NCBI GenBank assembly: GCA_019637355.1
Contig: JAHBVT010000001.1
Span: forward strand, 868,001 to 932,000
DNA: 64,000 nucleotides
Reading direction: 5' to 3'
DNA from: Gemmatimonadaceae bacterium
Lineage (GTDB): Bacteria; Gemmatimonadota; Gemmatimonadetes; Gemmatimonadales; Gemmatimonadaceae
Positions 48,588 to 59,598 of the stretch are shown piece by piece (position 1 is the first letter of the stretch; every line of letters begins with the position of its first letter). The translations under genes were made by a program, and so were the position numbers. The notes under the pieces are model-generated. The model was not told the DNA's origin, did no database searches, and saw only the letters and a program-made list of their open reading frames with translations.

Positions 48588-49537
48588 AGCGGGTGCAGTT
48601 CTCCGCGGAGGTGGTGTGCGAGGCCGGTGGCCCCGCGATGTTCGACGTTCCGTGCGGCGGCGTCGCAGGCCCGCCGCATCGCCTCGGGTAAGCTATCACC
48701 TGCGACGGCGTGTGAGAAATAGGTTGCGCCCCACACGTCGCCGCAGCCGGTCGGATCGCCCGCGCCGTCCACCCGCGCCGCCGTGGCCGGCACCAAGGCC
48801 GTTCGCAGCGGCCGCCCCACGCCGGCATCCTCGAAATAGACGACCCCACGCTTGCCGAGGGTAACGAAGAGGCGCCGCACGCCCGCCGCCATCGCCGTCG
48901 CCGCGAGGGCCAGCGGGTCCGCCGCCAGCATCGCGACCTCGTCCTCGTTCACCTGGAGCTCGTCGAAGCAGGCGCACCAGGCCGCCACCTCGGGAATCTG
49001 CCGCCACGTGCGCAGCCCGTCGGGCTCGATGCCCATCGTCAGGGAGTGCAGGTCGCAGTAGATGGGGCCCTTGAAGTGCTGCCGCAACAACTGCGCCGTC
49101 TCGAGGTCGAGCTCGAAGCCGCTGATGAGATTGATGTACAGCGCGTCGAGGTCGCGCAGCAGCGGCTGGAGTCCTGCCCAGGTCCAGCCCGGCACGCCAC
49201 CGCTGAGCACCTCGCTGCGGCGTTCGTCGGTGTGGTAGCGCAGCTCCACCCGGTTGTTGCGGTACGGCACTTCGATCGGCTGGGCGTCGGCCGCCACGCG
49301 GCGCAGCGTGCGCAGGAACTCACGCGCCTGCGGGGCGAGGTCGCTGCCGACCTTCACCAGCGGCACCAGTTCCCAGTCGTCGGGCAGGGCGGCGTCGCAG
49401 GCCGAGAGCGCGTAGGTGATGCCGCCCCACTCCTCGACCGGGCCGCGGCGCGGGTCGCGGCCGTGGATCACGTCCCAGACGAAGCTGCCGATGACCCCGA
49501 GCCGTCGCCGACGCGGGGCGGACGCCCCGTCGGTCAC
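48584..49537 (-). CDS. PfkB-family carbohydrate kinase
   Basis: 317 residues with the ribokinase fold. N-terminal strand RLGVIGSFVWDVIHG, the C-terminal PfkB signature DPTGCGDVWGATYF with catalytic Asp, and VNEDEVAMLA before the ATP site. The substrate (sugar or nucleoside) is not clear; the N-terminal GGI motif differs from fructokinases. 4-bp overlaps on both sides put it between the glucokinase and the partner-switch genes. Confidence 0.88.
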   Translation of the reverse strand: MTDGASAPRRRRLGVIGSFVWDVIHGRDPRRGPVEEWGGITYALSACDAALPDDWELVPLVKVGSDLAPQAREFLRTLRRVAADAQPIEVPYRNNRVELRYHTDERRSEVLSGGVPGWTWAGLQPLLRDLDALYINLISGFELDLETAQLLRQHFKGPIYCDLHSLTMGIEPDGLRTWRQIPEVAAWCACFDELQVNEDEVAMLAADPLALAATAMAAGVRRLFVTLGKRGVVYFEDAGVGRPLRTALVPATAARVDGAGDPTGCGDVWGATYFSHAVAGDSLPEAMRRACDAAARNVEHRGATGLAHHLRGELHPL

Positions 49538-50538
49538 ATCAGCCCCGTCTGCTGGGCAAAGGTCGCCACTGCACCGACGACGCCGGCGTTGCCCTGCAAG
49601 GCACCCGGCACGATGCGGCAGGCCTCGACGGCCGGCTTGAACGCCCGTCGCCGCACCTCGGCGCGCATCGGCTCGAACAGCGCATCGCCGGCCTGGGTCA
49701 CGCCGCCCGCGAGCACGACGACGTCCGGGTTGAAGATGTTCAACAAGTTGGCCACCCCGGCTCCGAGTAGCCGCGCGGTCTCGCGCACGACTTCCAACGC
49801 GAGGCGGTCGCCCTGCTTGGCCGCATCGTACACCAGCGCGGCGGTCAGCCGACTGAGGTCGCCGCCCACCATCGCCGGCATCGTGCTGGGCTCGCCGCCG
49901 GCCAGCGCTTCACGCGCCCGCTCGGCGATGGCCGGGCCTGAGGCGTAGGCCTCGAGACAACCATAATTCCCGCAGCCGCAGCGTCGTCCGGTGGAGTCGA
50001 TGGTCGTATGGCCGACCTCACCGGCCACGTCGCTCACGCCGTGGTAGAGCCGGCCGTCGAGGATGAGTCCGCCGCCGATGCCCGTCCCGATCGTCAGGCC
50101 CACCACGTGCCGCGCGCCCTTGGCGGCGCCCAGCCACCACTCGCCGAGCGTCGCGCAGTTGGCGTCGTTGTCGAGCGTTGCCGGCAGGTGCACGGCGTCC
50201 ACGATGCGCTGGCGCAGCGGGAAGTCCCGCCAGCCGAGGTTGGGCGTGAAGATCACGACGCCACGCTCGCGGTCCAGCGGCCCCGGCGAGCCGATGCCCA
50301 CACCAAGGATGTGCTCGCGCGCCGCGCCCGTCGCCGCCATCGTCTCGGCGATGACGCGTTCGGTGAGCTCCGCGATGCGCTGCACGACGGCGTCCGCGCC
50401 GAGGTCGGCGCGGGTCGGGGTGGCGTTCATCGCGAACTGGCGGCCGCCGTCGGCGCTCAGCGCCCCGACGACGACGTTGGTGCCGCCGAGGTCGACGCCG
50501 ATGATGTAGCGGTCGGAGGGCAGGGGACCGAGTGTCAT
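49534..50538 (-). CDS. glk: ROK-family glucokinase
   Basis: 334 residues; ATP site GVDLGGTNVVVGAL, sugar-binding LDNDANCATLGEWWLGAA with the catalytic Asp, IGTGIGGGLILDGRLYHG, and the ROK zinc motif GHTTIDSTGRRCGCGNYGCLEAYASG with the His and three Cys. No DNA-binding domain, so a kinase rather than a repressor. First gene of the long minus-strand operon; its start is 57 bp from the divergent antiporter gene. Glucose is the most likely substrate. Confidence 0.92.
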   Translation of the reverse strand: MTLGPLPSDRYIIGVDLGGTNVVVGALSADGGRQFAMNATPTRADLGADAVVQRIAELTERVIAETMAATGAAREHILGVGIGSPGPLDRERGVVIFTPNLGWRDFPLRQRIVDAVHLPATLDNDANCATLGEWWLGAAKGARHVVGLTIGTGIGGGLILDGRLYHGVSDVAGEVGHTTIDSTGRRCGCGNYGCLEAYASGPAIAERAREALAGGEPSTMPAMVGGDLSRLTAALVYDAAKQGDRLALEVVRETARLLGAGVANLLNIFNPDVVVLAGGVTQAGDALFEPMRAEVRRRAFKPAVEACRIVPGALQGNAGVVGAVATFAQQTGLM

Positions 50539-50595
50539 TGTCGGAAATCTATGCCTTGCGGGGGTTGCCGCGTTGCCGCGAGCTTTCGCGGCCTG

Positions 50596-52077
50596 ATGAC
50601 CACTCCGACGCCGCGGGATCCGGGACTGGCGCAGTCACTGCTGCCGGTCGTCACGCTGATCGGGCTCCTCGCCCTTTCGGTCTTCTTCTACGGGGACGGC
50701 TCCTCCAGCGGAGCCAACCAGATTGCGTTGCTGCTGGCGGCGATGGTCGGCGCGGTGGTGGGCATCCGCAACGGACACGCCTGGGCCGACCTCCAGAAGG
50801 GCATCGTGCACGGCATCTCGTTGGCGATGGGTGCCATCTTGATCCTGCTGGTGGTCGGGTCGTTGATCGGGACCTGGATCCTCGCCGGTACCGTGCCGAC
50901 GATGATCCATATGGGCCTCTCGATCCTCAGCCCGAGCTGGTTCTACGCGGCCGCCTGCGTCATCTGCGCAATCGTCGCGCTGGCGACCGGGAGCTCCTGG
51001 ACGACGGCGGGGACGATCGGCGTGGCCCTGGTGGGCGTGGCGACGGTGCAGGGCCTGCCGCTGGGCCTCGCCGCCGGGGCGATCATCTCGGGCGCGTACT
51101 TCGGCGACAAGATGTCGCCGCTCTCGGACACGACCAACCTCGCGCCGGCGATGGCCGGTACCGACCTCTTCACGCATATCCGGCATATGGTCTACACGAC
51201 CGTGCCGAGCATCGTCATCGCCCTGATCATCTTCGCGGTGATCGGTTTCGTGAAGGGCGGCGCGGCGGACGCCCCGGAGATCGCGGTCATCCAGGCGCAG
51301 CTGGGGGAGCAGTTCCGGTTGGGTTGGGTGACCCTACTGCCCGCGGTGCTGGTGTTCGGGCTGGTGCTCAAGCGCGTGCCGGCATTTCCGGCGCTGATGA
51401 TCGGCGCGTTGGTTGGTTGCGTGTGGGCGCTGCTCTTCCAACAGGCCGCGGTGCTGCGCTTCGTCGGCGAGACGGATCTGCCGCGCGGCCTGGCCCTCGT
51501 CAAGGGCGCGTGGACGGCGATGTTCGACGGATTCGCGCTGGAGAGCGGCAACGCCGCGCTCGACGAGCTGCTCTCGCGTGGCGGGATGTCCAGTATGCTC
51601 AACACGGTGTGGCTGATCATCTCGGCGATGACCTTCGGTGCCGTGATGGAGACCACCGGGATGCTGCAGCGGATCGCGGCCGGGATCCTCGGGGCGGTGC
51701 GCGGCACCGGCACGCTGGTGGCGGCGACGCTGGGCACCAGCATCGGGATGAACGTCATCGCGTCGGACCAGTACATCGCCATCGTGCTGCCGGGGCGGAT
51801 GTTCCGCGCCGAGTATCGGCGGCGCGGTCTGCGTCCGGAGAATCTCTCGCGCTCGTTGGAGGATGCGGGGACGCTGACTTCGCCGCTGATCCCCTGGAAC
51901 ACCTGCGGCGCCTTTATGGCGACGACCCTCGGCGTGGCGACGGCGGCGTATGCGCCGTTCGCGTTCTTCAACCTGCTGAATCCGCTCATCGCCGCGGCGT
52001 ATGGCTTCGCCGGCGTGACGATCACGAAGCTCCGCCCCGAGGAGCTCGACGCGCCGGACGGCGCGGTGCAGCAGTAG
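50596..52077 (+). CDS. nhaC: NhaC-family Na+/H+ antiporter
   Basis: 493-residue inner-membrane protein with about 12 hydrophobic helices. NhaC-type signatures include ALATGSSWTTAGTIGVAL, SGAYFGDKMSPLSDTTNLAP and the C-terminal block LTSPLIPWNTCGAFMATTLG. It exchanges sodium (or another cation/organic acid in the wider IT superfamily) for protons. The ATG at 50596 is chosen because the frame upstream runs through the antisense of glk. Met after Phe or His is written TTT ATG and CAT ATG throughout. Confidence 0.92.
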   Translation: MTTPTPRDPGLAQSLLPVVTLIGLLALSVFFYGDGSSSGANQIALLLAAMVGAVVGIRNGHAWADLQKGIVHGISLAMGAILILLVVGSLIGTWILAGTVPTMIHMGLSILSPSWFYAAACVICAIVALATGSSWTTAGTIGVALVGVATVQGLPLGLAAGAIISGAYFGDKMSPLSDTTNLAPAMAGTDLFTHIRHMVYTTVPSIVIALIIFAVIGFVKGGAADAPEIAVIQAQLGEQFRLGWVTLLPAVLVFGLVLKRVPAFPALMIGALVGCVWALLFQQAAVLRFVGETDLPRGLALVKGAWTAMFDGFALESGNAALDELLSRGGMSSMLNTVWLIISAMTFGAVMETTGMLQRIAAGILGAVRGTGTLVAATLGTSIGMNVIASDQYIAIVLPGRMFRAEYRRRGLRPENLSRSLEDAGTLTSPLIPWNTCGAFMATTLGVATAAYAPFAFFNLLNPLIAAAYGFAGVTITKLRPEELDAPDGAVQQ

Positions 52078-52081
52078 CGCG

Positions 52082-52903
52082 ATGCGCATCTCGGTGATCT
52101 TCAGCACCTACGAACAGCCCAAGTGGCTGGAGAAGGTGCTGTGGGGATTCGAAGCGCAGACGTATCGCGACTTCGAGGTGCTCATCGCCGACGACGGGTC
52201 CTCGGCCCCGACGCAGGAGGTCATCGCGCGCGTCGGCGCGGCCGTGCGGTACCCGATCACGCACGTGTACCAGGAGCACGACGGCTTCGGGAAGTGCCGC
52301 ATCCTGAACAAGGCCATCGCCAGGGCCAGTGGCGAGTATTGCTTCTTCACCGATGGCGACTGCATTCCGCGGGCCGACCTGCTCGCGGTGCACGCGGCGA
52401 ATGCGCGGCGCGGGCACTTCATCTCCGGCGGCTACCTCAAGCTGCCGATGGCCACCAGCGAGGCCATCACCAAGGACGACATCCTGGCCGGGCGGGCGAC
52501 GGACTACGCGTGGCTGCGTGCCCACGGCACGCCGTGGAGCCGGCGCCTGGCGCGTCTCAAGTGGGGGCCGCGAGTGGCCGCCGCGCTCGACGCCATCACC
52601 CCCACCGGCGCGACCTTCAACGGCCACAATGCCTCGGTGTTCACCGACGACCTCGTCGCAGTCAACGGATTTGACGAGCGCTTGCAGTGGGGGGGGCTCG
52701 ACCGCGAGATTGGCGAGCGCTTGGAAAACCTCGGAGTGACCGGGCGGCAGTTCCGGCACCGGGCCTTGGTGGTGCACCTGGATCATCCGCGCGGCTACAA
52801 GAACGCGGCTGGGATCGCGGCCAACCGCGCCATCCGGGATGAAGTGGCAGCGCAGAAGCTCACGCGCGCGAGTCTGGGCTTGGACCAGTACCTCTCGCGC
52901 TAA
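52082..52903 (+). CDS. GT2-family glycosyltransferase
   Basis: 273 residues, soluble, GT-A fold: SVIFSTYEQPKWLEKVLWGF at the N-terminus, ADDGSSAPTQEVI with the nucleotide-binding Asp, and the DXD-type DGDCIPRADLL near residue 98. GFDERLQWGGLDREIGERLE is the acceptor-side ED-like motif. Like the chondroitin-polymerising and capsular glycosyltransferase groups (Glyco_transf_7C type). It starts 4 bp after nhaC, so the two are co-transcribed, but no polysaccharide genes are adjacent. Confidence 0.9.
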   Translation: MRISVIFSTYEQPKWLEKVLWGFEAQTYRDFEVLIADDGSSAPTQEVIARVGAAVRYPITHVYQEHDGFGKCRILNKAIARASGEYCFFTDGDCIPRADLLAVHAANARRGHFISGGYLKLPMATSEAITKDDILAGRATDYAWLRAHGTPWSRRLARLKWGPRVAAALDAITPTGATFNGHNASVFTDDLVAVNGFDERLQWGGLDREIGERLENLGVTGRQFRHRALVVHLDHPRGYKNAAGIAANRAIRDEVAAQKLTRASLGLDQYLSR

Positions 52904-52939
52904 CCGCCGACCGCACGGTTGGCTCATCACGGGGGTCGG

Positions 52940-54118
52940 ATGTCGCGTCTCAATGGCCGGTGGATGTTCGCAGCGGTTGTCGGTCTGACGTTCGCCGCCG
53001 TCCCGGCGCTGGCACAGCGGGGCCAGCCGGCGCGGCCGGCGACGCCGCAGGCATCGTCGCAGGCCACCGCGCGCCCGATCCGCTTCGGCGAGGCGGTCAA
53101 CGGCACCCTCGCGTCCAGCGATCCCAAGTTCGGGGGTCGCGGTGCGTTCCACACGTATCGCTTCGATGCCAAGGCCGACAAGCACTACATCATCACGCTC
53201 GATGCGCCGGACTTCGACGCCTGGCTCTGGGTGGCGCGTATCGTCGGCGGGCTGAGCGAGGAACTGGCGCAGGACGACGACGGCGGCGAGGGGACGAACT
53301 CGCGCCTGCGCTTCCGGCCGCCGGCCGCCGGCAGCTACATCATCGTGGCGCAGTCGCTGTCAGAAGAGGGGCTCGGGCCGTACACGGTCAGGGTGGAAGA
53401 GACGGATCCGCCGCCGCCGCCGACGGCAACGACCATCGAAATCGGCGCGACCGTCCGCGGTGAGCTGACGGACGCGAGCCCGATCCGCGAGGAGGACGGG
53501 GGCGCGCCCTACGACCTCTACAACGTGAGCGGGCGCGGCCAGCGTGTACGCATCCTGATGCGTTCCGAGAGCTTTGACGCGTACCTGCACGTGCTCAAGG
53601 TGATGGGGCCAAGCCAGGAGCAGGTGGCCACGGACGACGATAGCGGCGGTGGCACGGACTCGCGCATCACCCTCACGCTCGACGGCGACTACGTGATCAT
53701 CGCGCGCTCCCTCGGCGCCAGCGGCCGCGGGGAGTACTCGCTCTCGGTCACGGAGGCCGAAGAGGTGCGGGTGGTGCAGCGCCCGATCGCCGTGGGCCAG
53801 ACGATGAGCGGCGTGCTGTCCGAGGGCGACCCCGAGCTCGACGACGGCGGCTACTTCCACGAGTACGTCGTCGACGCCCGTGCCGGCGACCGCTTCCGCA
53901 TCACCCTGCGCTCCGGGGACTTCGATTCGTACCTGCGCTGGGGCACCAAGTCGGACGGCATCTTCACGGAGATCGCGACGGACGACGACAGCGGCGGCGA
54001 CCTCGACTCGCAGCTTGAGGTGCGCGTCGAGCGCGCCGGCACCTACGTGATCCGCGCCAGCGCGCTCGGCAGCGGCTCCACCGGCGCCTACGCCCTCACG
54101 CTGGAGCGCGCACCGTAG
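52940..54118 (+). CDS. Secreted protein with three PPC-like beta domains
   Basis: 392 residues, signal peptide FAAVVGLTFAAVPALAQ. Three tandem repeats of about 110 residues (about 45-165, 168-275, 280-390), each resembling the bacterial pre-peptidase C-terminal domain. Each has an acidic calcium-type loop: AQDDDGGEGTNSRL, ATDDDSGGGTDSRI and ATDDDSGGDLDSQL. There is no protease domain. Such repeats stabilise or target secreted enzymes; here they stand alone. It converges on lepA with 3 bp between stops. Confidence 0.82.
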   Translation: MSRLNGRWMFAAVVGLTFAAVPALAQRGQPARPATPQASSQATARPIRFGEAVNGTLASSDPKFGGRGAFHTYRFDAKADKHYIITLDAPDFDAWLWVARIVGGLSEELAQDDDGGEGTNSRLRFRPPAAGSYIIVAQSLSEEGLGPYTVRVEETDPPPPPTATTIEIGATVRGELTDASPIREEDGGAPYDLYNVSGRGQRVRILMRSESFDAYLHVLKVMGPSQEQVATDDDSGGGTDSRITLTLDGDYVIIARSLGASGRGEYSLSVTEAEEVRVVQRPIAVGQTMSGVLSEGDPELDDGGYFHEYVVDARAGDRFRITLRSGDFDSYLRWGTKSDGIFTEIATDDDSGGDLDSQLEVRVERAGTYVIRASALGSGSTGAYALTLERAP

Positions 54119-54121
54119 CGA

Positions 54122-55921
<1,800 letters not shown>

Positions 55922-55997
55922 GGGCGGCGGCGTTGTGGGGCGCAAAACGATGTAGCCCAGAAACTTAGTGGCCCCGCCGGGTAGTTCCAATGACCTG

Positions 55998-57203
55998 CTA
56001 GGGGCGTCGTCGAATGGCGAACACCCGGATCAGCGGCCGCCCATCCTCACTCTCGGCGGCAATCGCGACTTCGTTGGCCCCGAAGTCCGACGGCCCCCAC
56101 GGACTGTCGAGCCACTGGGACGCCGCAACGCTCACGGAGTCGAGCCATCGGCCGTCGCCATCGAAGACGTCGAAGCGCACCCTGCTCTTGTCCGGATCGC
56201 TAAGGCGCACTCAGCGACGTCCCGCTTCATCAGAGTGCAGGAATTCGTACGCGGGACGGGCACTCGGGATCGCCGCCTTGTCGAACGAGTTCCGTATCGT
56301 GGCCGCGTCCCATCGTTCTCCCGAGCTCGCGACCCGAGCGACGGCCTCCTCATACAGCCGGTCCCTCTCGGCGCTGGTGACGCTACCAGGCGTCCACTGA
56401 CGGCCATACACCGCCACCGTGTCTCGGCCGTTCCGCGACACGCGCAGCGAGTACTCGGCGCTCCAACCCGAGAGCACGTAGCCGCGAGGTTCGATGAGGT
56501 AGTGCGCCTGCGGGGAGAGCGGCACCGGCATCGACATCCGCGTCTGGTTTCCGACGCGCAGCACCCAGTAGTTCGCCTTCGGCAGGCCGGCGCGCTCATA
56601 CACGAACGCGGTGTCCGCGGCGCCGCCGCTCAGCGGCTGGCGGATGTAGCCTTGGCCGTAGGGTCGCGTGCTATCCGGTAGCGGTGCCATCATCCGCAGC
56701 CAGGCGCGACCGTCTTGGTCGGTACCCACTGCCGCCCAGTAGCAGCAGGTCGAGTGCTGCGTCGCGAGCGTGCTGCCCTTGCGCCAGTCGATGAGGGTGA
56801 GCCGAGCGTTGCTCGGGTCCTGCACGACCAGCGTGTCTCCGCGCACGGCGATGAACGCGGCCTGGAACTCACCGGGCCCCGCGCCTTCGCGGCCGATCGT
56901 GCGGACGAAGCTCCCATCGGGCGCGTAGAAGTTGATCTGCGATGGGCGCGACTCCGCGACGATCACTGAGCCATCGTCGGCGAGCGCGAGCGACTGCGGG
57001 CGCATCAGCTCGCCAGGTGCATCTGCGTCCGGCTGAATCTCACGCACGAGTTCGAGCGACCAGCGGCCGGGTTCGAGCGGCGCCGACGACATCGTGCGCG
57101 GGATGCCGCCCGGGAGTGTGTCGACGACGATGCTGCTTGTCGATGCGGTTTCGCCGCCGCAGGCGATGGACAGCAGCGGGAGGGCGAGCGCGAGTCGGTT
57201 CAT
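55998..57203 (-). pseudogene. 6-bladed beta-propeller lipoprotein with in-frame TGA
   Basis: From the ATG at 57203 the lipoprotein (lipobox LLSIAC) runs 330 codons to a TGA at 56211-56213. Beyond the stop the same frame continues 70 codons to a TAG at 55998. The intact paralogue at 61929 shows what is missing: it reads GRRWLLRSDADTSRTRF, while this gene reads GRR-stop-VRLSDPDKSRVRF. The TGA replaces a Trp TGG by one base. The downstream part remains well matched ([26 protein letters not shown]), so the event is recent, a sequencing error, or read-through. It lies 86 bp downstream of the PQQ dehydrogenase. Confidence 0.82.
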
Positions 57204-57289
57204 CAAAGTTTGGAGACTCCGATGAGGACGTCCTGCTTCAAGCACATCTTCGGGTTGGACAGCGGCGGCGCGATTCGGGTTGCGTCGCG

Positions 57290-59215
57290 CTAGCGCGGCA
57301 GCACGAACGCCATCACCGCATCGCCGCGCCCGAAACTCCCCCCATCTCCACCGGCGCTGATCAGCACGTACTGTCGCCCGTCCGCGCCGACGTACGTCAT
57401 TGGCGTGGCCTTGCCGCCCGCAGGCAGGTCTGCGCTCCACAGTTCGCGACCCGTGGCGACGTCGAAGGCGCGGAGCTTGCTGTCCAGCGTCGCAGCAATG
57501 AATGCCACGCCGCCGGCGGTGACGATCGCGCCGCCGAGGTTCGGTGACCCGAGTCCGTCCTTGAGGTCTGGGTTAAAGCCTGTGGCATCGCCGAGGGGCA
57601 CGCGCCACGCAATGCGTCGCGCGGCGATATCCACGGCAACCAGCTCGCCGAACGGCGGCGGCGAGCAGGGGACGCGATCACCGCCGAGCAGCAGTCCGCG
57701 AACCTGCAAGAACGGCGTTTCGCGAAGTCGGTTCACTTGTTCGCCGCGCGCGCTCGCGGCCCGACGAAGCGAGTCGAAGTCGGTACCGTCTGCTGGAATG
57801 AGTTGGATGAACGCCGCAATGGTGTTTACGGGCACGATCGCCCACCCGCGCGTGGCATCCCAGGCCACGCCGCCCCAGTGTGCGCCGCCGATGTTCGAGG
57901 GAAATGCGAGTGTCCCGCGCAGGCTTGGTGGCGTGAATATGCCCTCGTTCCGCAGCGCGGCGATGCGCTCCGCGCAGGCTCGGCGCGCGCTGTCATTCAG
58001 TCCGAACGCCATCGTCGCGTCGAGGCGATGCGGGCTCAGCGGCGGCAGCGTGCTGAACGGCTGCGTGGGCCAGGCCTCTTCGCCGGCGACGTCGCTCGCC
58101 GGCACCGGTCGCTCCTCGACGGGCACGAGCGGTTCACCCGTCTCGCGATGCAACACGAAGAGCATTCCGGTCTTCGTCGCCTGCAACACCGCAGGAACGC
58201 TGCGGCCCTCGATCGTGAGATCGACCAGCGCCGGCGGCGATGCGTTGTCGTAGTCCCAGAGGTCGTGGTGCACCGTCTGGAAGTGCCAAAGCACTTCGCC
58301 GGTGCTCGCGCGCAATGCGACCACCGAGTTGGCGTAATCGTTCCGGCCGAGGCGACGGCCGCCGAAGTAGTCTGGGCTGGGGGAGCTCGTCGGCACGACG
58401 ACCATATCGCGCGCCGGATCTGCCGCGATGACGCTCCACGCGTTGGCCGCGCCCGTGCGATGCGCCCGATCCCCTCGCCAACTGGCGTACGCGGGGTCGT
58501 TGCGATGCTGCGGCACCGGATCCCACGTCCACTTGAGCGCGCCAGTGCGGGCGTCGTAGCCACGCACCTCACCGCTCGCGGCTTCCACGCGATTGTTGTC
58601 CGCGATCGCGGAGCCCACGATGATCGTCCCGTTGACGATTGCCGGCGGCGAGGTGACTTCGTACTCGGCGACCTCGAACGGACGGTTCCGTAGGCCGGCG
58701 CGCAGCGACACCGTGCCGCTCCGTCCGAAACCCGTGCAGGGCCGTCCGGACGCGGCGTCCAGCGCGAGCAGTCTCGCGTCCACCGTGGCGACGATGATGC
58801 GACGGCGGCAGACGGTCCCCACGCTCGCGCTCGAGTCGAGCCAGGTCGAGACGCCGCGCGAGGTGAAGTCGCCGAACCCCGCGCGCGGCGACACCTTCGC
58901 TTCGAACCGCCAGCGCTCGCTGCCGGTCACAGGATCTAGCGCGAAGACTCGGCCGAGTGGCGTCACGAGGAACAACGTGCCGTCCACGAGAATGGGAGTC
59001 GCCTCGAAGGATCGACCCCCGGGCTCGAGTTCGCCGGTGTTGAACCGCCACGCCACGGTGAGACGCGAGACGTTCTCGGTGTTGATCTGCCGATGCGGCG
59101 CAAAGCGACTCCCGCCGGGGTCGCGACCGTATGTCGGCCATTCGTCGGTCTGGGCCCCGGCCGCGGCCGACGCTATGAGCCAGCAGGCTGCGAGGACGCG
59201 AAGAGAGGAGGACAT
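57290..59215 (-). CDS. PQQ-dependent dehydrogenase (quinoprotein)
   Basis: 641 residues, signal peptide VLAACWLIASAAAGAQ. The eight-bladed propeller shows repeated tryptophan-docking motifs: EWPTYGRDPGGSRFAPHRQI, GRVFALDPVTGSERWRFEAK, TGALKWTWDPVP, TGEVLWHFQTVHHDLWDYD and VATGRELWSADLPAGGKATP. No cytochrome c motif and no N-terminal membrane domain, so it resembles the soluble part of membrane glucose dehydrogenase-type quinoproteins. Substrate unknown. No pqq biosynthesis gene is in the window. Confidence 0.88.
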   Translation of the reverse strand: MSSSLRVLAACWLIASAAAGAQTDEWPTYGRDPGGSRFAPHRQINTENVSRLTVAWRFNTGELEPGGRSFEATPILVDGTLFLVTPLGRVFALDPVTGSERWRFEAKVSPRAGFGDFTSRGVSTWLDSSASVGTVCRRRIIVATVDARLLALDAASGRPCTGFGRSGTVSLRAGLRNRPFEVAEYEVTSPPAIVNGTIIVGSAIADNNRVEAASGEVRGYDARTGALKWTWDPVPQHRNDPAYASWRGDRAHRTGAANAWSVIAADPARDMVVVPTSSPSPDYFGGRRLGRNDYANSVVALRASTGEVLWHFQTVHHDLWDYDNASPPALVDLTIEGRSVPAVLQATKTGMLFVLHRETGEPLVPVEERPVPASDVAGEEAWPTQPFSTLPPLSPHRLDATMAFGLNDSARRACAERIAALRNEGIFTPPSLRGTLAFPSNIGGAHWGGVAWDATRGWAIVPVNTIAAFIQLIPADGTDFDSLRRAASARGEQVNRLRETPFLQVRGLLLGGDRVPCSPPPFGELVAVDIAARRIAWRVPLGDATGFNPDLKDGLGSPNLGGAIVTAGGVAFIAATLDSKLRAFDVATGRELWSADLPAGGKATPMTYVGADGRQYVLISAGGDGGSFGRGDAVMAFVLPR

Positions 59216-59268
59216 TGTGCGACGAAAGCTAGTCGTGTGAAGTCAACCGTGAAGTGCAACACTGAGGC

Positions 59269-59519
59269 TCAAGCAGCATAGACCTCCTCCGGGGTTTTGA
59301 AGCCGAGTCGCTTGCGCGGTCGGCGGTTGAGCTTGTCGGCGATGCGCTGGCAGTCGCGCTGGGTGAGGTGCTCCATCGACGTGCGTTTCGGCACGTATTG
59401 CCGGAACAGCCCGTTCACGTTCTCGTGCTCCCGCGCTCCCACGAGTGGTGCGGCGTCGCGAAGTAGCATTTCGTAGCGACGCGGGCCTCGAGCTTCCGGT
59501 AGGAGTGGAACTCGGTCCC
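59269..59519 (-). pseudogene. IS30 transposase, C-terminal fragment
   Basis: Contains the second half of the DDE domain: GTEFHSYRKLEARVATKC, ATPHHSWERGS, then after a one-base deletion near 59425 NVNGLFRQYVPKRTSMEHL (catalytic Glu region) and PRKRLGFKTPEEV. The reading frame is broken at SWERGS/NVNG. It continues the N-terminal fragment at 61116-61821. Confidence 0.88.
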
Positions 59520-59598
59520 GTAGTACATCTGGAAGGAGGATGGCCAGCCGATCAAAGCGGCGGCATCCTGGATGGTATCCCGACCACCAGGAGCACCG

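Noticed and set aside
57204-57440. N-terminal extension of the interrupted propeller protein
   Set aside because: The ATG at 57203 starts a proper lipoprotein signal peptide; the extension would overlap the end of the PQQ dehydrogenase gene.
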